Assembly (NCBI RefSeq): GCF_016859125.1
Contig: NZ_CP069338.1
Location: 10,109,501-10,173,500, forward strand
Direction of reading: 5' to 3'
Length of the DNA stretch: 64,000 bases
Source of the DNA: Archangium violaceum
GTDB taxonomy: Bacteria; Myxococcota; Myxococcia; Myxococcales; Myxococcaceae
Below the pieces are notes generated by a model. That model made no database searches, was not told the DNA's origin, and worked only from the letters and a program-made list of their open reading frames with translations. This document shows, one piece after another, positions 27,957 to 36,775 of the stretch (position 1 is the first letter of the stretch; each line of letters opens with the position of its first letter). Made by a program: the position numbers and the translations under genes.

Positions 27957-28983
27957 GCGTGACCTTGGCCGCCGAGTACTGGGTGAGGATCTGGTTCATG
28001 TCCATCGTCTGGAGCGTGGCCCCGCTGCGCCCGCTGGGGATGAAGATGATCTGCTTGCCTTGCAACGCCTCGGCGATCCGCAGCTTCACCATCGTCCGGC
28101 CACCCGCTCCCGCCAGCGCTTCATTCTCCTTGGCGATGCCCTTCGACTTCGCCTCGGCCTCCTTGAGGATCGCCGTCGCCTCGTTGGTGGCGCGCACCAG
28201 CTCCGCGTCCGCCGCCAGCTTCGTCTGCTCCAGCTCGCCCATCGCCTGGGCGATCTTCTGCGACACCGTGCCCTTGGCCGACTCCAGGTTCCGCTTGGAC
28301 TCCTCCGCCGCCGCCTGCGCCTCCGAGCGCAGCTTCTCCGCCATCTGCTCCGCCAGCTTCTTCTCGCGGATGACCTTCTCGTACTCGGGGTTGAAGCGGT
28401 GCTCCTGCAGGATCACCTGCTCCACGATGACGCCCTCGGGCTTGAGCGCGTCCTCCAGCAGCTTGCGCGCGTTCTCCGCCGCCGCGAAGCGCTTGTCCGC
28501 CGTGTAGAAGTCCTCCGAGCGCAGCACGTTCAGCGCGTCGCGCACCAGTGCCCGCGTCGCCGGCCTCACCAGCCGGTTCTCCACGTCCTGAGTGGAGCGC
28601 GCCACCTTCTGCACCAGGTGCGGCGCCTTCGAGGGATCGATCCGCCACGCCACCGTCACGTCCACGGCGATGTCGTTGCCGTCCACCGTCTTGAACTCGA
28701 TGTCGTCCGTGCGGCCCTTCTCGTTCTCGGCCTTCGCACGCATCCGCAGGTTCTGCAGCTTCGTCTCGAAGGTGGTCCAGTCCGTGGAGAACGGCGGGAA
28801 GAAGAAGTGCGTCGCGCCCGGCGCGTACGTCTCCGGCTGCACGCCCCGCGAGCCCACCAGCGTGAACTTCCGCGTGAGCACGCCCACCTCGTTCGCGTCC
28901 GTCGAGTGGCACGCGCACCCCTGCACCACTGACAACGCCAGCACCACGAACAGCCCCAGCATCCGCAAGTCCATGCGCTTCAT
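27925..28983 (-). CDS. SPFH/prohibitin-domain lipoprotein 1
   Basis: A 352-aa SPFH (band 7) protein. A lipoprotein-type signal (ALSVVQGCAC) anchors it to a membrane. The SPFH domain spans about 30-210 (LTRKFTLVGSRGVQPETYAP, VTVAWRIDPSKAPHLVQKVA) and is followed by a long Glu/Ala-rich coiled coil (about 190-290: EKVIREKKLAEQMAEKLRSE) and a C-terminal GRTMVKLRIAEALQGK segment. SPFH proteins form ring or cage scaffolds on membranes, often regulating proteases. It sits directly behind a paralogous SPFH gene (five-base gap), so the two likely hetero-oligomerise like HflK-HflC. Its 3' end is the site where the TIR-like gene was inserted. Confidence 0.85.
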   Translation of the reverse strand: MKRMDLRMLGLFVVLALSVVQGCACHSTDANEVGVLTRKFTLVGSRGVQPETYAPGATHFFFPPFSTDWTTFETKLQNLRMRAKAENEKGRTDDIEFKTVDGNDIAVDVTVAWRIDPSKAPHLVQKVARSTQDVENRLVRPATRALVRDALNVLRSEDFYTADKRFAAAENARKLLEDALKPEGVIVEQVILQEHRFNPEYEKVIREKKLAEQMAEKLRSEAQAAAEESKRNLESAKGTVSQKIAQAMGELEQTKLAADAELVRATNEATAILKEAEAKSKGIAKENEALAGAGGRTMVKLRIAEALQGKQIIFIPSGRSGATLQTMDMNQILTQYSAAKVTQNASAANSGQ

Positions 28984-28987
28984 GGCT

Positions 28988-30043
28988 TCACATCCCCTTC
29001 ACGTCGAAGCGCTTGAGCGCCGCGTTCAAATCCAACGGGTTCACCCCACCCTCCCCGTCCGTGGGCACCACGATGACCTGCGTGCCCCCGAGCACGTCCG
29101 CCATCTTCAGGCCCACCATGTTCTCGCTGCCCGAGCCACGCAGCGCCACGTTCTCCAGTTCGATCCCCTTGGCCCGGGCCAGCTTCACCACCAGATCGCC
29201 CTCGGCCGCCTTGGTGCGCCGGTACAGCTCCGCCTCCGAGCGCAGCTTGGCCACCTCCGCGTCTCCGCGCGACAGCTCCACCTGCACCGTGGCTTGGCCC
29301 TCGGCGATGATCCGGTTCTTCTCCGCCTCGGCCTGCGCCGCCGCGGCCTCCGCCATGTTCTTGAAGACCGACTGGTCCTGGATCTTCCGCTGCTCGATGG
29401 CCTGCTGGTAGCGCGTGTCGTACCGGTACTGGCGCAGCAGCACGTGCGTCACCTGGATGCCCCGGGGCTCCAGCTCCGTGACCAGCAGCTTCTGCGCCTG
29501 CTCCATCGCCTTGTCGCGCTGGTCGCCCTTGTAGAAGTCGTCCGAGTCCAGCACGCCCAGCGTCCGCCGCAGCACCTGCTCCGCGCGCGGAATCACCGCC
29601 GAGTCCTCGTACAGCCGCCCCGGTCCGATCTGCGTGATCACCTTGTAGGGGTTCTCGATGCGGTAGAGCACCGTGACGTCCGCCGACACGGTGTAGCCCT
29701 CGGACGTCTGGATCTTGATGGCTCGCACCACGCGGTGATCCGCGCCCTCGCCCACCTCGGCGGGGTTGTCCGCCATCTCCAGCACCTGCAGATCCGCGGG
29801 GAACAGGTGCATCCGCTCCGCCCCCGGCGTCACCCAGTGCAGGCCCGGCCCGTACACCGTCTCCCGGATGCCCTTCTCCCCTCCGAGGATGACCTGCTTC
29901 ACCCCCATCTCGTACGGCCGCACGTAGACGGTGCACGCGTTGTACGCGAAGAGGCCCGCGAAGAGCGCCACACCGACCGGCCAGAGCGCCCGTGTCCGCG
30001 GCTGCTTCAGGGCCGCGAGGATCCGCTCTCTCGTCTTGCTCAT
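28988..30043 (-). CDS. SPFH/prohibitin-domain membrane protein 2
   Basis: A 351-aa SPFH protein. One N-terminal transmembrane helix (about residues 21-36, ALWPVGVALFAGLFAYNACT), then the SPFH domain (YVRPYEMGVKQVILGGEKGI, TVYGPGLHWVTPGAERMHLF, VTVLYRIENPYKVITQIGPG) and the coiled coil (AEAAAAQAEAEKNRIIAEGQ). The family C-terminal segment ENMVGLKMADVLGGTQVIVV closes it. The ATG at 30043 overlaps the stop of the upstream gene (ATGA) and is chosen because the basic-then-hydrophobic anchor begins immediately after. It probably partners SPFH 1. Confidence 0.87.
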   Translation of the reverse strand: MSKTRERILAALKQPRTRALWPVGVALFAGLFAYNACTVYVRPYEMGVKQVILGGEKGIRETVYGPGLHWVTPGAERMHLFPADLQVLEMADNPAEVGEGADHRVVRAIKIQTSEGYTVSADVTVLYRIENPYKVITQIGPGRLYEDSAVIPRAEQVLRRTLGVLDSDDFYKGDQRDKAMEQAQKLLVTELEPRGIQVTHVLLRQYRYDTRYQQAIEQRKIQDQSVFKNMAEAAAAQAEAEKNRIIAEGQATVQVELSRGDAEVAKLRSEAELYRRTKAAEGDLVVKLARAKGIELENVALRGSGSENMVGLKMADVLGGTQVIVVPTDGEGGVNPLDLNAALKRFDVKGM

Positions 30044-30753
30044 ACCTTCTCCTTGGAATTCCTCGAAGTGGACTCGAGCGCCGGCGGGACGGACTCGTCC
30101 AGCGGCCGGTAGGTCTCGAGCTGCTGCTGCTCCACGCCCATCTCCCGCACCAGCGTGGCGAGCTGCCGCCGGTAGCGGCGCTCGTAGAAGGACTCCTGCA
30201 TGTCCGGCAGGAAGGGGCCGAAGAGGACGAATGCCAGCGGCAGCGGCTCGAGCCAGTTCGGCACCCGCGACAGCGCGATCACCACCGCCACGACGATGCC
30301 CGCTCCCGTGTAGACCGCACGCGAGATCAGATCTCCCCCGCGCCACAGGCCGTACTTGCGGCGCTGCAGCGCGTGGTGCTCGCGGGCCAGCTGGAAGTAA
30401 CGCGGCAGCGCCACCGTGAAGATGCCGTGTGCCAGGCGCTCCCAATAACCGGGATCCTCCGCCACCTCGGCGAAGCGCCGGGACACGTCGGCCAGGGCCA
30501 GCCGCGCCTCGGCCGACAGCTGGGCCTCGACCTCCGCGTCCCACTCTCCGAAACCGGGCCGGCGCCGCTCGAGCCACGCCAGAACATGCTCGGTGACCTG
30601 GGGCAGCCGGAAACGATCGGGATACACGCTGGGATTCCCCCTCCATGCCGCGGCGATGGCGGCGCGCCGAGTCTTCCATGTGCGCCCATTCCCCCACAAT
30701 GCCCGGCCACTCCACGCGCTCCCGGGCGATCCGGATCGGACCGGGCGCTCCAT
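30040..30753 (-). CDS. hypothetical membrane protein coupled to the SPFH genes
   Basis: A protein of up to 237 aa that I do not recognise. The first half is soluble and charged (QVTEHVLAWLERRRPGFGEW). Two adjacent hydrophobic stretches at about 140-185 (VYTGAGIVVAVVIALSR and LPLAFVLFGPFLPD) form a membrane hairpin. The C-terminal part is charged (ESFYERRYRRQLATLVREMG). It overlaps the start of SPFH 2, so the three genes form one operon, and it may be a membrane partner of the SPFH assembly. The start is uncertain; 30753 is the only good ATG. Confidence 0.65.
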   Translation of the reverse strand: MERPVRSGSPGSAWSGRALWGNGRTWKTRRAAIAAAWRGNPSVYPDRFRLPQVTEHVLAWLERRRPGFGEWDAEVEAQLSAEARLALADVSRRFAEVAEDPGYWERLAHGIFTVALPRYFQLAREHHALQRRKYGLWRGGDLISRAVYTGAGIVVAVVIALSRVPNWLEPLPLAFVLFGPFLPDMQESFYERRYRRQLATLVREMGVEQQQLETYRPLDESVPPALESTSRNSKEKV

Positions 30754-30906
30754 CCCTGTGCGCCGGAATGGGGCAGCCGACCGCCTCTATCGTCCCGGAA
30801 TCCCAGCGAATCCGGCCATTTGGCGTTGGCAACGTCCTTGCTTTACCGCTGGGGCATGAAGGGCGGACCCGACCTGGACCGCCCCAGCCTTCGAGGAGGA
30901 GCGGCC

Positions 30907-31752
30907 ATGGAAGTGCGTTTCTACGGAGTGAGGGGGAGCATCGCGGTGTCGGGAGCGCACGCGGCGCGGATCGGGGGCAACACCTCGTGCGTGGAGGTGA
31001 CGAGCCAGGGGCACCGGCTCATCCTGGACGCCGGCACGGGCATCCGCGCGCTGGGCGAGGCGATGATGCGCGAGGGCGAGCCGCGGAAGGCCACGCTCTT
31101 CTTCTCGCACCTGCACTGGGATCACGTGCAGGGCTACCCCTTCTTCACGCCGGGCTACCTGCCCACGACGGAGCTGACGCTGTATGGCCCGGGGCCGGAC
31201 GGGGCCCAGGCGCTGCGGTCGGTGCTCGCGCGGCAGATGGAACCCCCGAACTTCCCGGTGCCGCTGTCCACCATGCGCTCGCGGATGACGTTCGAGTCGG
31301 CGCTACACGGGCGGACGGTGGAGGTGGGCCCCTTCCGGGTGACGCCCTTCGACGCGCCGCATCCTCAGGGGTGCCTGGCCTACCGCGTGGAGGCGGATGG
31401 CCACTCGTTCGTCTACGCCACGGACATGGAGATCTCCGTGGCCACGTTGGAGCCCCGCGTGGCGCGACTGATGGAGGGGGCGGACGCGCTGTGCCTGGAT
31501 GCGCAGTACACCCCGGACGAGTACACCGGGAAGAAGGGCATCCCGAAGAAGGGATGGGGGCACTCCACCATGGTGGATGCGGCGCAGGTGGCCTCGGCGG
31601 TGAACGCGCGGCGGCTGTTCCTGTTCCACCACGATCCCGCGCACAACGACGACATGGTGGAGAACATGGCCGAGGAGGCTCGCAACCACTTCGCCGCCAC
31701 CGAGCCGGCGCGCGAGGGCAAGCGGATCGTACTCGGTGCCGCCTGCGCGTGA
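30907..31752 (+). CDS. metallo-beta-lactamase-fold hydrolase
   Basis: A 281-aa MBL-fold protein of the RNase Z/PhnP-like type. It opens [16 protein letters not shown] and has the metal-binding HxHxDH in [16 protein letters not shown]; further ligands are in DAPHPQG, YATDME and [11 protein letters not shown]. These proteins cleave phosphodiesters or cyclic nucleotides; the GVRGS start is typical of a myxobacterial subgroup of unknown substrate. The ATG at 30907 is preceded by GAGGAGG at good spacing. The next gene, a sigma-54 regulator, starts 70 bases after the stop. Confidence 0.85.
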   Translation: MEVRFYGVRGSIAVSGAHAARIGGNTSCVEVTSQGHRLILDAGTGIRALGEAMMREGEPRKATLFFSHLHWDHVQGYPFFTPGYLPTTELTLYGPGPDGAQALRSVLARQMEPPNFPVPLSTMRSRMTFESALHGRTVEVGPFRVTPFDAPHPQGCLAYRVEADGHSFVYATDMEISVATLEPRVARLMEGADALCLDAQYTPDEYTGKKGIPKKGWGHSTMVDAAQVASAVNARRLFLFHHDPAHNDDMVENMAEEARNHFAATEPAREGKRIVLGAACA

Positions 31753-31822
31753 TGGGGAGGGGCGTATGGGCCCACACTGCGATAGTCTTCCCCCGGACTT
31801 CACGCTTCCTCCCCTGCCCTTC

Positions 31823-33340
31823 ATGGCTACTTCCTCGGATGTCAGTCAGGTGCTGCTGCCCATCGGCGGGCTCGTCGGACGCGAGGTCGAGCTCGATGCG
31901 TTCCTGCAGACGTTGATGGATCGCATCGCGGTGACGATGCAGGCGGATCGGGGCACGCTGTGGTTGTTGGATCCGGCGCGGGGCGAGCTGTTCTCGCGCG
32001 CGGCGCACCTGCCGGAGGTCTCGCAGATCCGGGTGAAGCTGGGACAGGGCGTGGCCGGCTACGTGGCCGAGCACGGCGAGCCCGTCAACATGCCGGACCC
32101 GAGGGGTGAGAGCCGCTTCTTCGCGGACATCGATCGAATGACGGGCTACCGCACGTCGACGATCCTCGCGGTGCCGCTGCGAGACGCGGGCGGAGCGCTC
32201 TACGGTGTGTTGCAGGTGCTCAACCGGCGCGGGGGTGGACGCTTCACGGACGACGACGTGGAGCGGCTGATGGCCATCGCGGCGCAGGTGAGCCAGGCGT
32301 TGCAGAGCACGAGCCTGTACCAGGAGCTCCAGCGCGCGAAGGATCAGCCGCACGCGCCGGTGGGCTACTTCTTCAACCGGATCATCGGCGAGTCCGAGCC
32401 GCTCAAGGTCATCTACCGGCTCATCCAGAAGGCGGCGCCCACGGACGCGACGGTGCTGCTGCGGGGCGAGAGCGGGTGCGGCAAGGAGCTGTTCGCCAGG
32501 GCGGTGCACGTCAACGGTCCGAGGCGGGACAAGCCATTCGTGAAGGTGGACTGCGCGGCGCTGCCGGCGACGCTGATCGAGAACGAGCTGTTCGGGCACG
32601 AGAAGGGAGCCTTCACGGGGGCGGACCACCGGGTGCCGGGCAAGTTCGAGGCGGCGGATGGCGGCACGGTGTTCATCGACGAGATTGGAGAGTTGCCGCT
32701 GCCGGTGCAGGGCAAGCTGCTGCGGGTGCTGCAGGACCGTGAGTTCGAGCGGGTGGGCGGCACGCAGACGCTGAAGGTGGACGTGCGGATCGTGGCGGCG
32801 ACGAACCGGGATCTGACGAGGATGGTGGCGGAGGGGAAGTTCCGGGAGGATCTGTACTACCGCATCAAGGTGGTGGAGCTGGTGCTGCCGCCGCTGAGGG
32901 AGCGCGGTGGAGAGGACATCGAGCGGCTGACGTCGCACTTCATCGCGGCGGCGGCGAAGCGGCACCGTCTGCCGTTGCCGAAGCTGAGCGCGGGAGCGCT
33001 GGAGCGGCTGAAGCGCTACCGGTGGCCGGGCAACGTGCGAGAGCTGGAGAACTGCATCGAGAGCGCGGTGGTGTTGAGCGAGGGGGAGATCCTCGAGGAG
33101 CACCTGCCGTTGCCGAAGGTGGTGGGCACGACACCCGCCCCGGCGCAGAGCGGAGACACGGCGATACCCGAGGGCCCCACGGGCGAGCTGCTACCGCTCG
33201 CCGAGGTGGAGAAGCGGCACATCTTGAGAGTGCTGGACTCGGTGAAGGGAAACCGGACAGCGGCGGCGAAGGTGTTGCAGATCGGCCGCAACACGCTGGG
33301 CCGGAAGCTCAAGGAGTACGGTATCGCGGACGAGGGATGA
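31823..33340 (+). CDS. sigma-54-dependent transcriptional activator with GAF sensor
   Basis: A 505-aa enhancer-binding protein. The N-terminal GAF domain (about 25-175: [20 protein letters not shown], then [16 protein letters not shown]) senses a small ligand. The AAA+ domain (about 190-425) has Walker A GESGCGKE, the sigma-54 contact loop GAFTGAD, Walker [15 protein letters not shown] and the arginine finger region. A Fis-type HTH lies at the C-terminus ([20 protein letters not shown], then [15 protein letters not shown]). Such activators are abundant in myxobacterial development and signalling. The last 80 bases of the gene and the region behind it are repeated 17.6 kb downstream, at the other side of the accessory island. 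Confidence 0.92.
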   Translation: MATSSDVSQVLLPIGGLVGREVELDAFLQTLMDRIAVTMQADRGTLWLLDPARGELFSRAAHLPEVSQIRVKLGQGVAGYVAEHGEPVNMPDPRGESRFFADIDRMTGYRTSTILAVPLRDAGGALYGVLQVLNRRGGGRFTDDDVERLMAIAAQVSQALQSTSLYQELQRAKDQPHAPVGYFFNRIIGESEPLKVIYRLIQKAAPTDATVLLRGESGCGKELFARAVHVNGPRRDKPFVKVDCAALPATLIENELFGHEKGAFTGADHRVPGKFEAADGGTVFIDEIGELPLPVQGKLLRVLQDREFERVGGTQTLKVDVRIVAATNRDLTRMVAEGKFREDLYYRIKVVELVLPPLRERGGEDIERLTSHFIAAAAKRHRLPLPKLSAGALERLKRYRWPGNVRELENCIESAVVLSEGEILEEHLPLPKVVGTTPAPAQSGDTAIPEGPTGELLPLAEVEKRHILRVLDSVKGNRTAAAKVLQIGRNTLGRKLKEYGIADEG

Positions 33341-33475
33341 TTGTTCGCCATCGAACCGAGTCCCGGTTCTCATCCAGACACGCCCCAGCATTGGACAACA
33401 CGGCTATGCTGCGAACACCTCGGCATTTAACGAGGGGTTATAAATGGAGGACGAAGAGAAAGAAGAGAAAGACGA
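33261..33475. repeat. island direct repeat, left copy (3' end of sigma-54 gene plus intergenic region)
   Basis: Homologous to 50856-51070 over its length. It covers the last HTH helix (NTLGRKL is encoded in both), the intergenic region, and the first codons of the next reading frame (ATG plus an acidic GAAGAGAA-rich stretch). The most conserved block is 33394-33440. The two copies bracket the whole accessory island. Confidence 0.75.
33394..33440 (+). promoter_or_regulatory. conserved upstream block, left copy
   Basis: GACAACACGGCTATGCTGCG and the following bases are almost identical to 50990-51038, although the flanking DNA has diverged more. In both copies the block ends a few bases before an ATG. 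The extra conservation suggests a promoter or operator; CTATGCT is a possible -10. No sigma-54 GG-N10-GC pair was found. Confidence 0.4.
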
Positions 33476-33599
33476 AGGCTCCTGTGGTTCCATGGACGGC
33501 ATCCAGGCATCGCGCAGCAAGATAGACTCTCAACGCAAGACTCCGAAAAGAAAACACCAATGCTTCGAACACACATGGCAGAAATGGAGAGACATTTAA
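33444..33599 (+). CDS. small acidic/basic ORF, truncated paralogue of the downstream EcsC-like gene start
   Basis: A 51-codon frame opening MEDEEKEEKDEG, which aligns with MADEEKDEG at the start of the EcsC-like gene at 51042. After these codons the similarity ends and the remainder is Lys/Arg/Ser-rich. It overlaps the DUF6602-type gene in another frame. It is most likely a broken remnant whose body was replaced by the incoming DUF6602-type DNA, but it keeps a start and upstream block and could still be translated as a leader. Confidence 0.35.
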   Translation: MEDEEKEEKDEGSCGSMDGIQASRSKIDSQRKTPKRKHQCFEHTWQKWRDI

Positions 33600-34333
33600 T
33601 CGCAAGCGGTAGAATTCCAGCATCGACTGGTCACTCGATTCATAAAGGTACCCCGCGCGAAACTTTTGTTCGCGAGTATCTCCAGAATCACCTGAGCGAG
33701 CGATTGGCCATCGGCAGCGGAGAAATCATCGATGCCAATTCCCAGCCTGGGCAGCCGCGCCCACAGATTGATATAGTATTATATAAAAGAGAATACCCTC
33801 GCCTTTCTTTTGGGGGAGGTATCCACGGGTTTCTTGCGGAGTCTGTAGTTGCTACAATCGAAGTGAAGTCCATTCTGGATCAGGCTGGATTTGAACAATC
33901 CGCCAAAACAGCACACTATCTGAAGTCACTAAAACGCAATACAATTCGGAGCTTTAGTTCTGGCTATATCCCGCCAGACATCCTCAGTTTCATCGTGGCA
34001 TACGACGGTCCCGCATCGATCTCGACTGTTCATGGATGGGTCGGTCCAACCTATCGGAGACACGGCATCCCCGACACGGCGCTACCGACTGACCCCATTG
34101 CCAGAGTATCCACAGCAAGTACTGCGCTCGATGGCGTCATCGTTCTCGGGAAAGGATTCATGTACTACGACAACGTCCCCTTTGGGTTTATCAGAGACGA
34201 TAAACGCACACAGCATCCCGATGCCAAATGGGTCTTTGCAGATACCGCGACGGACAATTTGCTACTACTCTTTCTATTCTTGACCACAGCAGCAAGGGGT
34301 GTGGCTCTCGTACTGAGCACTGCCCAGGCTTGA
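33560..34333 (+). CDS. DUF6602-type protein, PD-(D/E)xK nuclease-like
   Basis: 257 aa with low GC and atypical codons, clearly foreign. The conserved core reads GHSIHKGTPRETFVREYLQN, then GSGEIID, then PQIDIVLYKREYPRL, then FLAESVVATIEVKSILD. Asp in QID followed by ExK in the next strand is the arrangement of PD-(D/E)xK restriction-like nucleases, and DUF6602 proteins share it. DNA or RNA cleavage is therefore possible but unproven. The stop codon lies within the left terminal repeat of the ISAs1 element, so the natural C-terminus may be lost. Family placement is from pattern recognition only. Confidence 0.62.
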   Translation: MLRTHMAEMERHLIASGRIPASTGHSIHKGTPRETFVREYLQNHLSERLAIGSGEIIDANSQPGQPRPQIDIVLYKREYPRLSFGGGIHGFLAESVVATIEVKSILDQAGFEQSAKTAHYLKSLKRNTIRSFSSGYIPPDILSFIVAYDGPASISTVHGWVGPTYRRHGIPDTALPTDPIARVSTASTALDGVIVLGKGFMYYDNVPFGFIRDDKRTQHPDAKWVFADTATDNLLLLFLFLTTAARGVALVLSTAQA

Positions 34334-36003
34334 TTCAAAGTCCCACGGGAGAGGTCATCCCACCCGGGCCTACGGCTGAAGTATAGTCCCGCCTACAGGC
34401 GCCCACCGGAGGCGAGCAGCCGCGGGCTGATCGCGAGAGGGGGAGCGCCAGCACAGAGCCGGAGACGGGCCGGACAGGTCCGGGGAGAAGAAGGATGAGT
34501 GGGAAGAAAAACCGGGGCGGGAGGACTGGCGGGCCCTCCACACCCCAAGCGGGAAACGGGAAGGGGAAGAAGGACGAGCAGGAAACCCCCTCCCGCGTGC
34601 AGAGGATGATGGCGAGCCTGGGGCTGACATTCAAGGGAGTAAAGGACCCGAGAGCACGCCGGGGACAGAGGCACCCGCTGGCGGCGATGTTGATGCTGCT
34701 GGTGCAGGCGCTGGCGGTGGGGCGGCGGGTGTTGAGGCATGCCGAGGCGCTGGGGGAGGACATGCTGCGCGAAGGCACGGCACCCGAGGGGCTGAAGCGG
34801 CCGGTGTCCGACACGACGTTGGACAGACTGCTGGGGAAGTTGGAGCCAGAGGGGTTGGAGCAGGAGGTGGAGCAGCTGGTGCGGCGTGGGTTGGACAAGG
34901 GGTTGATACGCCATGAGCTCTTCGCCCGTGGCGTCGTCAGCATCGACGGGAAGGCGGGGGAGAGCACGCCGGGGCAGGCGCCGTGCGAGCCGAGCCACAC
35001 GACGAAGGATGAGCAGGGACGGGAGTACTGGTACCCGTACGCACTGCGCGCCAGTCTCACCAGCAGCACGGCCCAGCCGGTGCTCGACCAGAAGTTGCTG
35101 GAAGGCAAGCAGGGAGAGGCGACGGCGTTCCCCGAGCTATTCAAGCGGGTGGTGGAGAAGTTCGGGCGCCACTTCGAGTACGTGACGGTGGACGCGGGAA
35201 TGACGAGCGCGGCCAATGCGCGGGTGGTGAGGGAGGCGGGCAAGCACTACCTGATGGCGCTCAAGGAGAACTTCCACCGGCTGCATGACAAGGCGTGGGT
35301 GGCGCTGGCGGTGGCGCCAGTGAAGGTGCGAGTGCGCGAGAGGGCGAAGGGGGAGTGGGTGGAGAGGGAGTTGAGGGTGGTGGACAAGCCGCCAGAGGAG
35401 GACTTTCCCGGCGCCCAGCAATGGGTATGGGTGAGGCAGACGCGAACCAGAGACGGCGAGCTGCCGAAGGTGGAGACGCGGCTGTTCCTCACCTCCATTC
35501 CCACAGGGCAACTGTCCCCGGAGCGGATGCTGACGTTGGTACGCCGGCACTGGGGGATTGAGAACGGGCCCAACTGGACAGCGGACGTGGTGCTGGAGGA
35601 GGACAGCGCCTCGCCCAGCCTGCGAGGCAATGCACCCCTGGTGCTCAGCTGGCTGCGTTTGCTGGCCTACAACCTGCTGGCCCTGGTGCGCACGCACCTG
35701 CCGACTCGCGACAAACGGCCCCAAAGCTTCGCACGCACCATGGAGGTGCTCTACCAGGGCCTGTTGGGTCTGGCCGTGCTGCCCGAGAGTCTGGCCACAC
35801 TTGCCTGCGCGCCCGCCAGCTGCTCCCGCTCCGGCCTTCCCGCGCCTCTTCTCCCCTGGCTGTTCGGCCTGTGTACCTTCACTCCTGTCCTTCCACGGCG
35901 CCCCTCTTTCGGGCGCCGTCCGGAGGGATGCTCCCTCTTTGCCTGTGAATGTCTGGACTTGCTCTCCGCCTCTTCAAAACCTCTCCTACGGACTTTGGAT
36001 CAA
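34330..36003 (+). mobile_element. ISAs1-family insertion sequence
   Basis: Imperfect terminal inverted repeats: the left end 34330-34355 reads TTGATTCAAAGTCC..., and the reverse complement of the right end 35979-36003 reads TTGATCCAAAGTCC..., with GGAGAGGT shared a few bases further in. The element is about 1.67 kb with one transposase. Both terminal TTGA sequences supply in-frame stop codons to the flanking genes, which therefore look truncated. I did not find a convincing target duplication. Confidence 0.65.
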
Positions 36004-36081
36004 TCCTGCCTACTGCCCGGGAAATCGAAATTCCATCGTGACTCCGAATGCTTACGCAACACCCGCTTAAAGGGCAGGTAG
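34495..36081 (+). CDS. ISAs1-family transposase
   Basis: 528 aa, DDE transposase. Features: the FKGVKDPRARRGQRHPL opening typical of ISAs1, first Asp in VVSIDGKAGES, second Asp in YVTVDAGMTSAAN, and the Glu region RRHWGIENGPNWTADVVLEE. The catalytic triad is intact. The reading frame continues about 78 bases past the right inverted repeat into flanking DNA, so the last 25 or so residues are not native. The N-terminal 40 residues are low-complexity (Gly, Lys). Confidence 0.85.
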   Translation: MSGKKNRGGRTGGPSTPQAGNGKGKKDEQETPSRVQRMMASLGLTFKGVKDPRARRGQRHPLAAMLMLLVQALAVGRRVLRHAEALGEDMLREGTAPEGLKRPVSDTTLDRLLGKLEPEGLEQEVEQLVRRGLDKGLIRHELFARGVVSIDGKAGESTPGQAPCEPSHTTKDEQGREYWYPYALRASLTSSTAQPVLDQKLLEGKQGEATAFPELFKRVVEKFGRHFEYVTVDAGMTSAANARVVREAGKHYLMALKENFHRLHDKAWVALAVAPVKVRVRERAKGEWVERELRVVDKPPEEDFPGAQQWVWVRQTRTRDGELPKVETRLFLTSIPTGQLSPERMLTLVRRHWGIENGPNWTADVVLEEDSASPSLRGNAPLVLSWLRLLAYNLLALVRTHLPTRDKRPQSFARTMEVLYQGLLGLAVLPESLATLACAPASCSRSGLPAPLLPWLFGLCTFTPVLPRRPSFGRRPEGCSLFACECLDLLSASSKPLLRTLDQSCLLPGKSKFHRDSECLRNTRLKGR

Positions 36082-36434
36082 GCTGCTCTCCGAGAGGGTA
36101 CTCGAGGCTTCCTCGGGGCGTGCTCAGCGTGAGAACCACACCCCTGGCTACCCTGCTCTCCCGGGCTGAGTCCACCCGAGGCGTACGTCTCCGAAGGCAG
36201 GCGCTCTGCGGCACTCACCATGCCATCCGTGAGCTGGCACTCCGTGAGCGCCAGCGCATCGCTGACTCCCAGTGCAGCCATCGCAGCTGACTCCGCCGCA
36301 CGCCACGCCGCCTTCGCCCGTGCCAGGCGCATCCGGGATTCGGCACTCCCGTCCAGCCCCGCGTACGCCGCCTGCAGCTCCGCCTCTACCCGCCCCAGGC
36401 GCTTCGCGAGCGCCCTCCGCTTCGTCATGTCCAT
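36000..36434 (-). pseudogene. helical hypothetical protein, 3' end cut by the ISAs1 element
   Basis: About 144 codons. The first 80 residues are helical and Ala/Arg-rich (RRALAKRLGRVEAELQAAYA, RLARAKAAWRAAESAAMAAL) with strongly G/C-ended codons, which supports real coding. The frame runs into the right end of the ISAs1 element and stops on its terminal TTGA, so the C-terminus is not original. The start is uncertain; an ATG at 36569 is also in frame. I recognise no family. Confidence 0.4.
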
Positions 36435-36775
36435 GGCCCAAGACGGAGAGCAGGGGGTGTGCCAACCTACCGACAACCTCTCTTCCCATCTGCTCGCCGC
36501 AACTCCCTCAGTGCATTCCGGTTGCAGGCGCTCCCTGAGGACCTGCCAGGTTGAGTGTGTGCTCGACATGCCTCAAGGTAGTCTGCCATCCCCCCACATT
36601 TGCAGTGGGGCGCGAGCGAAGGGGATTGACGGGCTGACCTGAAACCTGCTGACCTGAGTGCACGGCGTCGGCATTGGACCTGGGCTTCAGAGGTACGCGG
36701 AGCACCGTGGGGCCATGTACATGTGCCTCATGGCACCAAACGCCGGAAGGTACGCCTGGTCGGGGGACACGCAGC
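36435..36775. other. intergenic region before the type VI module, no gene seen
   Basis: About 340 bases upstream of the DUF6484 gene. Reading frames here have poor codon structure. It should contain the promoter of the type VI effector module, but I see no clear -35/-10 or -24/-12 pair. Confidence 0.4.

Noticed and set aside
28988-30832. A 614-codon version of SPFH protein 2
   Set aside because: The upstream 260 codons overlap the membrane protein gene in another frame; the anchored start at 30043 with an ATGA overlap is better.
33380-33444. A sigma-54 promoter (GG-N10-GC) in the conserved block
   Set aside because: GG and GC pairs occur, but not at the required spacing in either copy.
36220-36642. 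A plus-strand frame between the IS and the type VI module
   Set aside because: Poor coding character (Ser/Ala/Arg low complexity); the opposite strand has G/C-ended codons over the same stretch.
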